Shown here: piece by piece, positions 15,485 through 23,764 of the stretch
Layout: the number at the start of each line of letters is the position of its first letter
How positions within the stretch are numbered: the stretch's first letter is position 1
Assembly (NCBI GenBank): GCA_002482685.1
Contig: DLGL01000076.1
Span: 1-23,870, forward strand
Direction of reading: 5' to 3'
DNA length: 23,870 nt
DNA from: Bacteriovoracaceae bacterium UBA7695
Lineage (GTDB): Bacteria; Bdellovibrionota; Bacteriovoracia; Bacteriovoracales; Bacteriovoracaceae
Translations under genes and position numbers: made by a program
Notes under the pieces: generated by a model
The model's input: the letters and a program-made list of their open reading frames with translations, nothing else
Databases searched by the model: none
Told to the model about the DNA's origin: nothing

Positions 15485-16603
15485 GTGGATCATCCAATTA
15501 AACGTGACCATGCCCGCTTTCGGAAGATCGTAAAGGGGAGAATCCGTGATAACTTACGAAAGTATGTTTCTCACGGCTCTCAGATCATTCCTAAAGGGAA
15601 CGATAAATTTACCGTACCCATGCCGAGTATTGATATTCCTCGCTTTAAGTTCGGAGATAAATCTCAGGGTGGAATGGGGCAAGGTCAGGGTGAGGCAGGA
15701 GATCCGGTAGATGGTCAACAGGATCCTAATGGTCAGCCCGGGCAAGGTGAATCAGGAGAGGGCGAGGGTAATAAGGAGCTTGATGTTGAATTATCACTGG
15801 ATGAGCTTGCGCGCATTCTGGGTGAGGAGCTTGAACTTCCCAATATCGAACCTAAAGGTAAAGAATCTCTAAAATCAGTTGTTAATCGCTACACCAATAT
15901 TGGAACTACAGGCCCGGATTCTTTAAGGCATTTGCGCCGTACTTACAAGCAGGCCTTGAAGCGTCAGATTGCAACGGAAGCCTATGATCCGGAAAATCCT
16001 TCTGTCGTTCCTATCCGTCGTGACTTTCGCTACCGCGCTTCAGACACAAAAGTTGAAATGCAAAATGCAGCAGTTGTCATTTATATGATGGATGTTTCAG
16101 GATCTATGGGAGATGAGCAAAAAGAGATCGTTCGTACTGAGTCATTCTGGATTAATCTCTGGCTAAAATCCCAGTATAAGGACATTGCTATCCGCTATAT
16201 TATTCACGATGCCACGGCCAAAGAAGTTGATGAGCATACATTCTTTAGAACCAGGGAGAGTGGAGGAACACTGATTTCTTCAGCTTTCAATCTTTGCAAA
16301 GAGATTATTGAGAAAGACTATAATCCTAATGAATGGAATATTTATCCATTTCATTTCTCTGATGGTGATAACTGGTCAGCTGATGACACGAAACTTTGCC
16401 TTGATCTGTTGGATGATTTTATTTTGCCGGTTTCAAACAACTTCTGTTACGGACAAGTTGAATCCCGCTACGGCTCAGGTCAGTTTTACAAGGATCTCAC
16501 TGCTAAATATGGTGCCGGAAATGAGAAAATCACCATGAGCAAAATCAAAAATAAAGAAGGCATTCTCGATTCCATCAAAGAATTCCTAGGTAAGGGGAAA
16601 TAA
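15485..16603 (+). CDS. YeaH/YhbH (DUF444) protein with von Willebrand A-like domain
   Basis: The frame extends back into prkA, but a GTG at 15485-15487 follows AAGGGGAT at good spacing and gives VDHPIKRDHARF, a usual beginning for the family. That gives 372 residues. Residues about 60-115 are rich in Gly and Gln, then acidic. From about residue 190 a VWA-like fold carries the metal-binding MIDAS motif DVSGSMG at residue 203. A conserved C-terminal segment (YPFHFSDGDNW) follows. DUF444 proteins are encoded with PrkA in many bacteria and work in the same stress and sporulation-related pathway; their molecular role is unclear, and partner binding through the VWA site is likely. The stop overlaps the spoVR start by one base (TAATG). 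Confidence 0.92.
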   Translation: MDHPIKRDHARFRKIVKGRIRDNLRKYVSHGSQIIPKGNDKFTVPMPSIDIPRFKFGDKSQGGMGQGQGEAGDPVDGQQDPNGQPGQGESGEGEGNKELDVELSLDELARILGEELELPNIEPKGKESLKSVVNRYTNIGTTGPDSLRHLRRTYKQALKRQIATEAYDPENPSVVPIRRDFRYRASDTKVEMQNAAVVIYMMDVSGSMGDEQKEIVRTESFWINLWLKSQYKDIAIRYIIHDATAKEVDEHTFFRTRESGGTLISSAFNLCKEIIEKDYNPNEWNIYPFHFSDGDNWSADDTKLCLDLLDDFILPVSNNFCYGQVESRYGSGQFYKDLTAKYGAGNEKITMSKIKNKEGILDSIKEFLGKGK

Positions 16604-18108
16604 TGAACCGTACTAAACCTATCACAGGTGAGTTACTGGCCCTTAAGAATACCATTGAGAAATATGCTCTAGACTATGGTCTGGATTTTTATCCACAAAT
16701 TTTTGAAGTGTGTGACTACGATACAATTAATATCCTGGCCGCTCAGGGAGGATTTCCTACACGTTATCCTCACTGGAAATTCGGAATGGATTATGATCAA
16801 CTCTCAAAGGGCTATGCCTACGGACTTCAAAAAATTTACGAAATGGTGATTAACACCAACCCTTGTTATGCCTACCTTCTTCAGGCCAACAACTGGGTGG
16901 ATCAGAAGATTGTGATGGCACACGTTTACGGTCACAACGACTTCTTTAAAAATAATGCCTGGTTCAGTGGCACTAACCGTAAAATGATGGATGTCATGGC
17001 CAACCACGGTACAAAGATCCGCCGCTACATGGACCGCTACGGTGCTGATGCTGTAGAGACATTTATCGATAAAGTCCTTTCACTAGAAAACCTTTTAGAC
17101 ATCAATGAACTTTTTGAAACCACTTCACTGAAGCGTCGGCGCCAAGAGCTCAATGACCAGGAAACCGCGGAGTCAAGTGACGATGGTTACTTAATTGACG
17201 ACCGATCGGCTGCTTTAAAGTCATTTATGCGTACCAAGGCCCGTGCTACAAAAAAAGATGCCCCTAAAGAGGAAGAAGAAGAAAGCCTAAACGCAGATAA
17301 ACCGCATGTTAAAACCAAAGACGTTCTGGGATATTTAATCCAGTACGCTCCTATTGAGGAGTGGCAGGCCGATATCATTGGTATTCTTCGCGAAGAAGCC
17401 TACTACTTTCTCCCTCAGCGAATGACTAAAATCATGAACGAAGGGTGGGCAAGTTACTGGCACTCAACCATCATGACTCAAAAGGCCCTCGACTCATCTG
17501 AGATCGTGGATTTCGCCGATAAACATGCTGGTGTTATGTACATGTCTAAGCAGAACATCAACCCGTATAAAATCGGAATTGAGCTTATGCGTGACATTGA
17601 GTACCGCTGGAACCGTGGGATGTTCGGTAAAGACTACAACGAATGCCCGAGCATGAAAGATAAACTTGCCTGGGACACTAAGCTTGGAAAAGGTCGCGAG
17701 AAGATCTTTGAAGTGCGTAAGTCTCACAATGATATCTCGTTCATAGATGAGTTCCTGACTCCGGATTTCTGTGAGCGCCAGCAGCTCTTTACATATAAGT
17801 ACAATCCTCGTTCAGGCCGCTATGAAATTGATTCAAAAGATTTTCAGGCCATCAAACAGAAGCTTCTGGGTCAGCTTACCAATTTTGGTCAACCGATTAT
17901 TGAAGTAGAAGACGGAAATTTCATGAACAGAAAAGAATTACTTCTGAATCACATCCATTATGGTGTTGATCTGGATGTGAATTTTGCCAATGAAACTTTG
18001 AGGAACTTGTTTGCGATCTGGCGCCGTCCGGTAAATCTCAAAACGAAGTATGAAGACAAAGAAGTGATTTTTAATTTTGACGGAAAAGAGTTCAAGCCCC
18101 TTACATAA
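16603..18108 (+). CDS. spoVR: SpoVR/YcgB family protein
   Basis: The 501-residue product matches the SpoVR family in length and motifs: the N-terminal segment FYPQIFEVCDYDTIN, the histidine-rich HVYGHNDFFKNN at residues 107-118, FLPQRMTKIMNEGWASYWHS near residue 275, and NPYKIGIELMRDIE near 325. The conserved His and Glu residues suggest metal binding, but no activity is established. SpoVR is named for spore cortex formation in Bacillus, yet the family is common in non-sporulating proteobacteria beside prkA and yeaH. Residues about 187-236 are a charged insertion rich in Glu and Lys, likely disordered. The start overlaps the DUF444 stop by one base, with AAGGGGAA upstream. It is the last gene of the operon. 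Confidence 0.94.
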   Translation: MNRTKPITGELLALKNTIEKYALDYGLDFYPQIFEVCDYDTINILAAQGGFPTRYPHWKFGMDYDQLSKGYAYGLQKIYEMVINTNPCYAYLLQANNWVDQKIVMAHVYGHNDFFKNNAWFSGTNRKMMDVMANHGTKIRRYMDRYGADAVETFIDKVLSLENLLDINELFETTSLKRRRQELNDQETAESSDDGYLIDDRSAALKSFMRTKARATKKDAPKEEEEESLNADKPHVKTKDVLGYLIQYAPIEEWQADIIGILREEAYYFLPQRMTKIMNEGWASYWHSTIMTQKALDSSEIVDFADKHAGVMYMSKQNINPYKIGIELMRDIEYRWNRGMFGKDYNECPSMKDKLAWDTKLGKGREKIFEVRKSHNDISFIDEFLTPDFCERQQLFTYKYNPRSGRYEIDSKDFQAIKQKLLGQLTNFGQPIIEVEDGNFMNRKELLLNHIHYGVDLDVNFANETLRNLFAIWRRPVNLKTKYEDKEVIFNFDGKEFKPLT

Positions 18109-18113
18109 TCTTA

Positions 18114-18154
18114 ATAATCTCTGTGGACAAACAATGACTGTTCACAGAGATTAT
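18114..18154. terminator. Strong hairpin after spoVR
   Basis: A 16-base left arm (18114-18129) pairs with 18139-18154 with a single G-U pair and a 9-base loop, starting 5 bases after the spoVR stop. No T-run follows immediately, so it may stabilise the 3' end or work with a factor. A second, GC-rich hairpin (GCGACG/CGTCGC, 18223-18238) precedes the convergent hydrolase stop. Confidence 0.45.
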
Positions 18155-18251
18155 CTTAATCTATGCCTGGAACCTTTTTGGATTTTTTTCAATAAACTTA
18201 ATTCGTTATATCTTAATGCCCGGCGACGCCGACGTCGCACTGAAGTTTGCG

Positions 18252-18944
18252 TTATTTTTTTAAAAAGTTATGAATGCTTTCAATGAATTTTTCCCAATCA
18301 TTCTTTTCAAAATAATCAGGGTGAAATAATACATGGTATTTCCCAGGCTTCCGATTTCTTAGATAAGGTCTCGAGATAAACTTCAATTCCTCCCCAAACT
18401 CAACTTCCAAAAGCTTTGTATCAATCAACTCATCTTTAGGATCCACCATCACCAGCGTCGGTATATCTTTTATTCGCTCATTACTTTTATACTCCATCGC
18501 TCCTTCTAAAAGGATCTTGTACTCACTTACATACAAAGAGGAGTAGCGCCGAAGAAGTTTTGGAGTCTGGGAGGGGAGGCACAGCTGGCCGGGCAGGCAC
18601 CTGGCGATCGCATTTAAAATGGGAAACCTACGGATGACCACTGCAGGTGCCAGAAGCACTTGCGCAACGGGTTTGGGGCCGCGGTTATCCCGGAGCCATT
18701 TCTGAAAGTACTGAGCTCCATAAGAGAATGCGATAACTGCATATTTTTCATTCACGTAAGGGTTAATCTCTTCATGAAAAAGTTCAGAAGCAGTTTTCAA
18801 ATTAAGTGTCAGGTCTCTCTCTCCATGTCCCGGTAGAGTGATAAGCTGGCACTCGTGACCTTTTTCTTCCAGGGCATTTTTAAGAGGCCTGAAGACTTCC
18901 GGAGTGTTATTAAATCCATGGATGATCAGAATTTTAACGGGCAT
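18252..18944 (-). CDS. Alpha/beta hydrolase (esterase/lipase-like)
   Basis: The frame can extend to 18983, but the ATG at 18942-18944 begins the fold directly (MPVKILIIHGFNN), giving 230 residues. The HG oxyanion motif is at residues 9-10, a GHGE turn at 40-42, and the nucleophile elbow AFSYG places Ser74 as catalytic. Asp171 (or Asp168) in VDPKDELID and a C-terminal His (204 or 208) complete the likely triad. The elbow has Ala where Gly is usual. There is no signal peptide, so it is cytoplasmic. Substrate unknown. The start lies 11 bases inside the end of the upstream gene and no ribosome site is seen, so it is translated by coupling. It converges with spoVR. Confidence 0.8.
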   Translation of the reverse strand: MPVKILIIHGFNNTPEVFRPLKNALEEKGHECQLITLPGHGERDLTLNLKTASELFHEEINPYVNEKYAVIAFSYGAQYFQKWLRDNRGPKPVAQVLLAPAVVIRRFPILNAIARCLPGQLCLPSQTPKLLRRYSSLYVSEYKILLEGAMEYKSNERIKDIPTLVMVDPKDELIDTKLLEVEFGEELKFISRPYLRNRKPGKYHVLFHPDYFEKNDWEKFIESIHNFLKK

Positions 18945-20367
18945 CGGGCACGAGTTGAATGAGCTTATCGTCCAGCTCCTCAATATCCAGTTGATTTACG
19001 TAAACAGTTTCATGGAGTGGCTCAGAGAGTTCGGTCTGGGAAAGTCTCTCCCATTCTTTTTTCATCGGCACTTTCTCGTTTCTGCGAACTGTGAGGGGAA
19101 ATGAATCCCACTGCTCCATTTGAAGAGATAGCCAACAGTTAACCATATCATACTGATCACAACTCATGGCCGCCTGTTTTTTAATGACTGGAATTTTGTT
19201 TGTCATCAGCCCAACGAAGCTCTGGAGCTGAGTCACGTCAACTTCTGTCCCTCGACGGGAGCGCTGAGAGATGGATTCAAGTATCTCCAGTGATTTTTCA
19301 AAATTGCCTTTCTGTGTGTAAAAAGCTGCAACCAGAGTCATCTTATTAATTTGAGTATTCGGTGAGGCAAGGACACGCTCCGAAATTTTCGCACCTTCTT
19401 CCCAGTCACCGAGAAGCCAGGCGAGGGGGAGAATTCTTTCCATCGCATTCTGGGAGTTTTGTTTTTTTTCTAAGGCCAGTTTAAATTGAGCGTAGGCAAG
19501 CTCGTATTTATTACGAAGGATGTAGAGATTCCCTTTCATGTTTTCGGCATTCGGGGTCTTTAAATCTTCAATGAACTTATAAGATTTTGCCAGCGCACCA
19601 ACTCTAAAAAAAGTATGACCTACAAGCTCCCGAACTTCAATGTCCTGTAGCTGACTTTGATCGAGATTCGTTAGTTGAGGCTCAATTAATTTTTCCTGAT
19701 TTAAATAAAGCGCGAGTTTCAGAAAAATTTTCAACTGTTCGTTATCAAGGCTTGAGAGATTAATTCCTTTAAAAGGTACTTTTGTGAGTCCCCGGTAAGG
19801 ATTGATCTTCATGCGTACAAGTGTTTCAAGCCAAACAAAATTCCCTGATTGCATATGGGTTGAAGATTCCAGTCTGCAGCGCCCCCACTCATCTTCAAGG
19901 TGGTTCACATTACTTAGTACAATCTGGTTAAGCACTTTAAGGGTACAAATTTTAGAATAATGAGAAATATCCTGGAGTTCATTTAAAGATAAATACTCCA
20001 GAGACTTATTGAAATTTCCCTCGATAAAGTTAAGTATGCCCAGATAGCGGAAGACCACAGGTTTGAGTTTTGTCTGGGTGTAGGCCATCTTATTGAGGTG
20101 CACTCTGGCCAGGCGGGTTTCACCGTTCATGAGGTAGAATTTTACTTTTTTCAGATCGGCATTCTGCTCCTGCATTTCAGAGAAGAGAATTCGATTCAGA
20201 GACCGGGGGTCTACAACCTCATCAGGGTAGGTGAGCTTACCCCTTCTTTCCAGAAGGTCATCGGGGGCGGTTGTCTTCTTCTCCTGATACCCAGCAGAGT
20301 TCATAACACTAGAAGGGGCCGCCAGGGCCTGTGAAATAAGGAAGAATCCAACCAATATGACTTTCAT
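18934..20367 (-). CDS. Secreted helical-repeat (TPR-like) protein of unknown function
   Basis: The frame runs back to a TTG at 20409, but the ATG at 20365-20367 gives a signal peptide (MKVILVGFFLISQALA) and has ATAGG 7 bases upstream, so I start there: 477 residues. After the signal sequence, the protein is mostly amphipathic helices. From about residue 290 the pattern suits tetratricopeptide-like repeats (LRNKYELAYAQFKLALE; FYTQKGNFEKSLEILESI), with weaker repeats earlier. Such proteins scaffold complexes in the periplasm. Two cysteines near the C-terminus (AMSCDQYDMVNCW) may form a disulfide. It is co-transcribed with the alpha/beta hydrolase (11-base overlap). Its start is only 45 bases from the start of the divergent secreted protein gene. 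Confidence 0.75.
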   Translation of the reverse strand: MKVILVGFFLISQALAAPSSVMNSAGYQEKKTTAPDDLLERRGKLTYPDEVVDPRSLNRILFSEMQEQNADLKKVKFYLMNGETRLARVHLNKMAYTQTKLKPVVFRYLGILNFIEGNFNKSLEYLSLNELQDISHYSKICTLKVLNQIVLSNVNHLEDEWGRCRLESSTHMQSGNFVWLETLVRMKINPYRGLTKVPFKGINLSSLDNEQLKIFLKLALYLNQEKLIEPQLTNLDQSQLQDIEVRELVGHTFFRVGALAKSYKFIEDLKTPNAENMKGNLYILRNKYELAYAQFKLALEKKQNSQNAMERILPLAWLLGDWEEGAKISERVLASPNTQINKMTLVAAFYTQKGNFEKSLEILESISQRSRRGTEVDVTQLQSFVGLMTNKIPVIKKQAAMSCDQYDMVNCWLSLQMEQWDSFPLTVRRNEKVPMKKEWERLSQTELSEPLHETVYVNQLDIEELDDKLIQLVPDAR

Positions 20368-20370
20368 AGT

Positions 20371-20400
20371 AAACCTATCGAAAGAATCGCCGATAAGTTT
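20371..20400. promoter_or_regulatory. Operator-like inverted repeat between two divergent starts
   Basis: AAACCTATCG (20371-20380) and CGATAAGTTT (20391-20400) are inverted copies with 9 of 10 bases matching, separated by 10 bases, so their centres are about two helical turns apart. The repeat fills most of the 45 bases between the starts at 20367 (leftward) and 20413 (rightward). It overlaps the ribosome site of the leftward gene. It could bind a dimeric regulator; alternatively it is chance. Confidence 0.4.
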
Positions 20401-20412
20401 AAAAAGCAATTT

Positions 20413-22050
20413 ATGAAGATTATATTACTCGGGTATTTACTATTTTTAAGCACCTCTCTCTGGGCCTTAGTTCCAGTGGAAGGGATCCTATTGGGCGAAG
20501 CCGTTAATGATTATCAGCAAGATCCCCTGAGCTTTATTTTCAGCGATATTTACGACAAGACCCAGGCGGGTGAGAATTCAAAACTCAGGCTTTATCAAAG
20601 CACTATTGTCAGAGGATCCCATCTTCAGGAAAGTTGTAATCTGTACGGAGCACCTGCTTACACGACCACATGGATGGAGAAGCAGGCCAGGCGCTCTATG
20701 GTGGCCTCTTTGCAATATATTGGACTCGATACCAGTATTAAGGCCATTGGTGCTTATGGATCTCGGTTAGAGATGAGTGAAGAAGCCTACAAAAAGCTGA
20801 CTTCGAATCTTGTTAAAAATTACTGCTCAAAAAATGTATCCGTTTTTTCAATAAAACGGATTGAGCAGTCGCTGGGGTACTACTTCCAGAACCCTCAAAA
20901 AAACCTTGTCCCCTCAGTCGAGAGCTCTCCCTTTATGTCCTCTCTTTATAAGTCAACAACTGAGAGTACCCAGGCCCGTTCAAATGAGTTCGATCAGGCG
21001 ATTAATAATTTTAAAGCTTTTTGTTCGTGGGGTGGTGATGGGGAAGATTACCGCTTACTCGTTCCTTACCTGAAAAATCCTTTCATCATGTCTTTTATAA
21101 TTAAAAATCTCTCTGGAGTTCAGGATCAGTATGATGTTGTTTCAAAGAAAGTTGAATTAAAACCCAGTGAAGATACCGTTCAGGTCTCGTGTACCGATCT
21201 GATATGCAGAAAGGTTAACCTCAGTACCTTCAGGAAAAACTTTCCCCGCTCTATTGGTACTACAGGTCTTTTTACCGACCTCTCTAAACTCTATTGCTAT
21301 CACTTCAGGCTCCAGGATTATGCTGGGGCCGGTGCCATTCCTGAGGTTAAAAGCTGGATCAAAAAAATGGAGCTTGAAGATCCTATTTTTGAGACTAATT
21401 TTTTCATCTCTCTTATGACCGGAGTGCCGGATGCCATTTTTGGTGTGGACTCGTACCGGGACCTTCCGGCCGTTGCCAAGAGTAGCATTGATCACCGCTG
21501 GAATTCATGGGCCAATGAAACTCTTAAGTATTTTTCAAGAGATATGTTGTTTGAAGAATCGATTAAAATTAAAACGAATGCACAACGAAGCAACACTGCT
21601 ATCAGATCCCGGGGATTGGTGCTGGATTTTTCTGTGACTCTGGGTGAGATGGACCGGATAGTCGATACTGAGGATAAGCTGACGTTAAGTTTTGATCTGA
21701 AATTTTCAAAGAATTATCTCAGACAGCTGCGCTCAAAATGGATTGAATTTAATAATAATGTGGATAAAGAAGGACAGCTGAAATTCCGGGGCGAACTCAT
21801 AAAACAAGTAGAGGCCCAGCTTAAAGGCAAAGAAAAATATTTCCGGCAGAACATGTGGAATGAAGAATTCTCCCGATTGATTGTCCAGGAAATGGTTGGT
21901 CAGCTTTTGGTATACAAAGGTCCCATGTTCGATAGCTACCAGGAAGAGATGTTCAATATTCCTGTAAAATTCTCATATGGAGTTTTCGCATTGGGGTATT
22001 TACGCTACCGGGCAGACATAAAGGCCGGTCGGCTTAAACTTAATTTGTAG
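20413..22050 (+). CDS. Large secreted protein of unknown function
   Basis: The 545-residue product has a signal peptide (MKIILLGYLLFLSTSLWA) and likely cleavage near residue 18. The mature protein has at least six cysteines (in ESCNLYG, NYCSKN, AFCSWGG, SCTDLICRK and LYCYHF), suggesting disulfides in the periplasm or outside the cell. No repeats, catalytic motif or membrane helix stands out. The second half is charged and helical. No clear ribosome site is visible (AAAAAGC only). I recognise no family. It is divergent from the secreted helical-repeat gene, sharing a 45-base regulatory gap, so the two may serve the same envelope or surface process; this is inferred from position only. The gap of 72 bases to the next gene shows no terminator. 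Confidence 0.7.
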   Translation: MKIILLGYLLFLSTSLWALVPVEGILLGEAVNDYQQDPLSFIFSDIYDKTQAGENSKLRLYQSTIVRGSHLQESCNLYGAPAYTTTWMEKQARRSMVASLQYIGLDTSIKAIGAYGSRLEMSEEAYKKLTSNLVKNYCSKNVSVFSIKRIEQSLGYYFQNPQKNLVPSVESSPFMSSLYKSTTESTQARSNEFDQAINNFKAFCSWGGDGEDYRLLVPYLKNPFIMSFIIKNLSGVQDQYDVVSKKVELKPSEDTVQVSCTDLICRKVNLSTFRKNFPRSIGTTGLFTDLSKLYCYHFRLQDYAGAGAIPEVKSWIKKMELEDPIFETNFFISLMTGVPDAIFGVDSYRDLPAVAKSSIDHRWNSWANETLKYFSRDMLFEESIKIKTNAQRSNTAIRSRGLVLDFSVTLGEMDRIVDTEDKLTLSFDLKFSKNYLRQLRSKWIEFNNNVDKEGQLKFRGELIKQVEAQLKGKEKYFRQNMWNEEFSRLIVQEMVGQLLVYKGPMFDSYQEEMFNIPVKFSYGVFALGYLRYRADIKAGRLKLNL

Positions 22051-22122
22051 ACATTTTTCCTGTTCATAATTATGGTTCTCTTGGACCCTTGACTATTAAC
22101 CGACTGAACACATCTTGAGATT

Positions 22123-23169
22123 ATGCCAAAGAAAAAAACGGAGCTAACTCCGGAAATTTTGTCGGATAAAAAAGCCGCAAGACCGGTTAAGAAATCCGAC
22201 ATCATAGAAATTTTAGCAGATAGTGCTCAACCCGAGATGGATGAGGATTCACTCATCGATCAAATTGCTTTAAGCGATGCCATCCTTCCAAAAATTTCAG
22301 TTAACTTGCCAGTGGTGCGAAAATCAACGGATTTGAAAGTTCAAGATCCGCTGACTCTCTACCTTAAAGAGATTGCCAGGCACAAACTGCTGACTCCAGA
22401 GGAAGAAAAAGCTCTGACTCTCCAACTGCTAGAGACGGGCGATATTGAGACCGCTAAAAAGCTGGTTCTCGCAAATCTCAGGCTGGTAGTGAAGATTGCG
22501 TTGGAATATAAAAATGCTTACAAAAATGTGATGGATTTAATTCAAGAAGGTAACATTGGCCTGATGAAGGCCGTCTCTAAATACGACCCGGCCAAAGGGG
22601 CGAAACTCTCATACTATGCGAGTTGGTGGATTCGCTCTTATATTCTAAAATTTATCCTCGATAACTTCCGTCTTGTTAAAATCGGCACAACTCAAGAACA
22701 GAAAAAACTATTCTACAATCTTATGCGCGAGAAGCAGCGGCTCATGAGTCAGGGGATTAGTCCTGATGTGAAACTCCTTTCTGAAAATCTCGGTGTTTCT
22801 GAGAAGGCCGTGATTGAAATGGATCATCGTCTAGGCTCCCACGGTCAGGAAATAAGCCTGGATAGACCTCTGGATGATGACGGAGGGAGTCAGACTTTGA
22901 ATGACCTTATAGGGGACGACCATGAATCTACGGAAGACAATCTGGCCAACCTTCAAAACTTAGAAATCCTTCAGCAAAATTTGGGAGAGTTCATCAAAGG
23001 GCTCAAGCCAAGGGATCAGGAAATCTTTAAAAAACGATTACTTAGTGAAGCTCCTGAGAGTCTTCAAAGTATTGCCAATCAGTACGGTGTCTCGCGCGAA
23101 AGAATACGTCAGGTAGAAGAGCGACTCATCGACCAATTAAAAGTTTACATGTCCGAGTTTCTCCGCTAA
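22123..23169 (+). CDS. RpoH-like RNA polymerase sigma factor (sigma-32 family)
   Basis: The 348-residue product is a sigma-70 family factor. It has DPLTLYLKEI at residues 75-84, region 2 with ANLRLVVKIALEY and DLIQEGNIGLMKAV, then the DNA-melting segment YYASWWIRSYI near 164-173. The RpoH box QKKLFYNL (193-200) follows, which is diagnostic of the heat-shock type, then DLIGDD (region 3.2) and the region 4 helix VSRERIRQVEERL near 323-335. Such factors direct transcription of chaperone and protease genes. The first about 70 residues are an extension, basic then acidic, absent from E. coli RpoH (284 residues). The ribosome site is weak (TTGAGA), so the start is less certain. It precedes rpsO and pnp on the same strand. 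Confidence 0.88.
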   Translation: MPKKKTELTPEILSDKKAARPVKKSDIIEILADSAQPEMDEDSLIDQIALSDAILPKISVNLPVVRKSTDLKVQDPLTLYLKEIARHKLLTPEEEKALTLQLLETGDIETAKKLVLANLRLVVKIALEYKNAYKNVMDLIQEGNIGLMKAVSKYDPAKGAKLSYYASWWIRSYILKFILDNFRLVKIGTTQEQKKLFYNLMREKQRLMSQGISPDVKLLSENLGVSEKAVIEMDHRLGSHGQEISLDRPLDDDGGSQTLNDLIGDDHESTEDNLANLQNLEILQQNLGEFIKGLKPRDQEIFKKRLLSEAPESLQSIANQYGVSRERIRQVEERLIDQLKVYMSEFLR

Positions 23170-23203
23170 AACTTCTTATAAGTTCATAATTTAACGAGGA
23201 AAC

Positions 23204-23240
23204 GGTGGCAATAACGCCAACCTAGACCTTGTACTAGGTT
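23204..23240 (+). promoter_or_regulatory. Candidate structured rpsO leader with overlapping hairpins
   Basis: A first hairpin pairs TGGC (23206-23209) with GCCA (23216-23219), extendable by GG/CC across one bulge. A second pairs AACCTAG (23219-23225) with CTAGGTT (23234-23240) around 8 bases. They share ACC, so the fully extended forms exclude each other. It lies about 40-80 bases before the rpsO ATG, where S15 autoregulation acts in other bacteria. Whether S15 binds here is untested. Confidence 0.35.
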
Positions 23241-23281
23241 TCGATTTAATAGATCGTTGCTTGGGCAAAGGAGACAAACAC

Positions 23282-23548
23282 ATGCTAACTAAACAAGTTG
23301 CAGCAGACATCGTTACTAAGTTTGGTGGGAAAGCCACTAATACTGGTTCAACAGAAGTGCAAATCGCGCTTATCACTGAGAAGATCAAAGCTCTTGCTCC
23401 TCACTTCGAGAAGAACAAGAAAGATCACTCGGGTATGAGAGGACTAATGAAAATCATTGGTCAACGTAGATCACTTCTTAAGCATTTAGCTAAGACGAAT
23501 CCAGCAAGCTACACAAAGATTCTTGCTGACCTAGGTCTTCGTAAGTAA
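23282..23548 (+). CDS. rpsO: 30S ribosomal protein S15
   Basis: The protein has 88 residues, one shorter than E. coli S15. The ATG at 23282-23284 has AAAGGAG upstream at good spacing; a longer frame from 23261 would place the ribosome site inside the gene. S15 binds the central domain of 16S rRNA early in 30S assembly and often represses its own mRNA. The motifs NTGSTEVQIAL (residues 20-30), HFEKNKKDH (41-49), GQRRSLLKHL and the terminal LADLGLRK are clear. The highly conserved loop DHHSRRGL reads DHSGMRGL, so the Ser that contacts the rRNA GU/GC motif is Gly51 while His41 and Asp48 are kept. A strong terminator follows. It is upstream of pnp, the usual order. Confidence 0.97.
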   Translation: MLTKQVAADIVTKFGGKATNTGSTEVQIALITEKIKALAPHFEKNKKDHSGMRGLMKIIGQRRSLLKHLAKTNPASYTKILADLGLRK

Positions 23549-23554
23549 TTTTTA

Positions 23555-23589
23555 AGAGAGGGGCCAACAACTGGCCCCTTTTTATTTTT
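23555..23589 (+). terminator. Intrinsic terminator after rpsO
   Basis: AGGGGCCA (23559-23566) pairs exactly with TGGCCCCT (23572-23579) around the loop ACAAC, and a T-rich tract follows (to 23589). It starts about 10 bases after the rpsO stop and would separate rpsO from pnp, at least in part. The remaining gap to pnp (23590-23764) is AT-rich; a TATAAA at about 23714 has no partner -35 I would defend. Confidence 0.9.
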
Positions 23590-23764
23590 GGCAGGACAAA
23601 ATAAAGGTAACAGGAGCGTTTTTAGGGATAAAAAATTTGGTGAGCAAGGTTCACAAAATTCTTTATCTCTCAAACTCCCGGCCCGAAAAATCCCAAGCTA
23701 AAAATCAAAACATATAAAGCATAGTGCATACAGGCGCTGTGTTTGATCTATTAGGAGAAAGTCT

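Noticed and set aside
22051..22122. Possible promoter boxes (CATAAT, TTGACT) before the sigma factor gene.
   Set aside because: None has a partner hexamer at proper spacing; the call would be guesswork.
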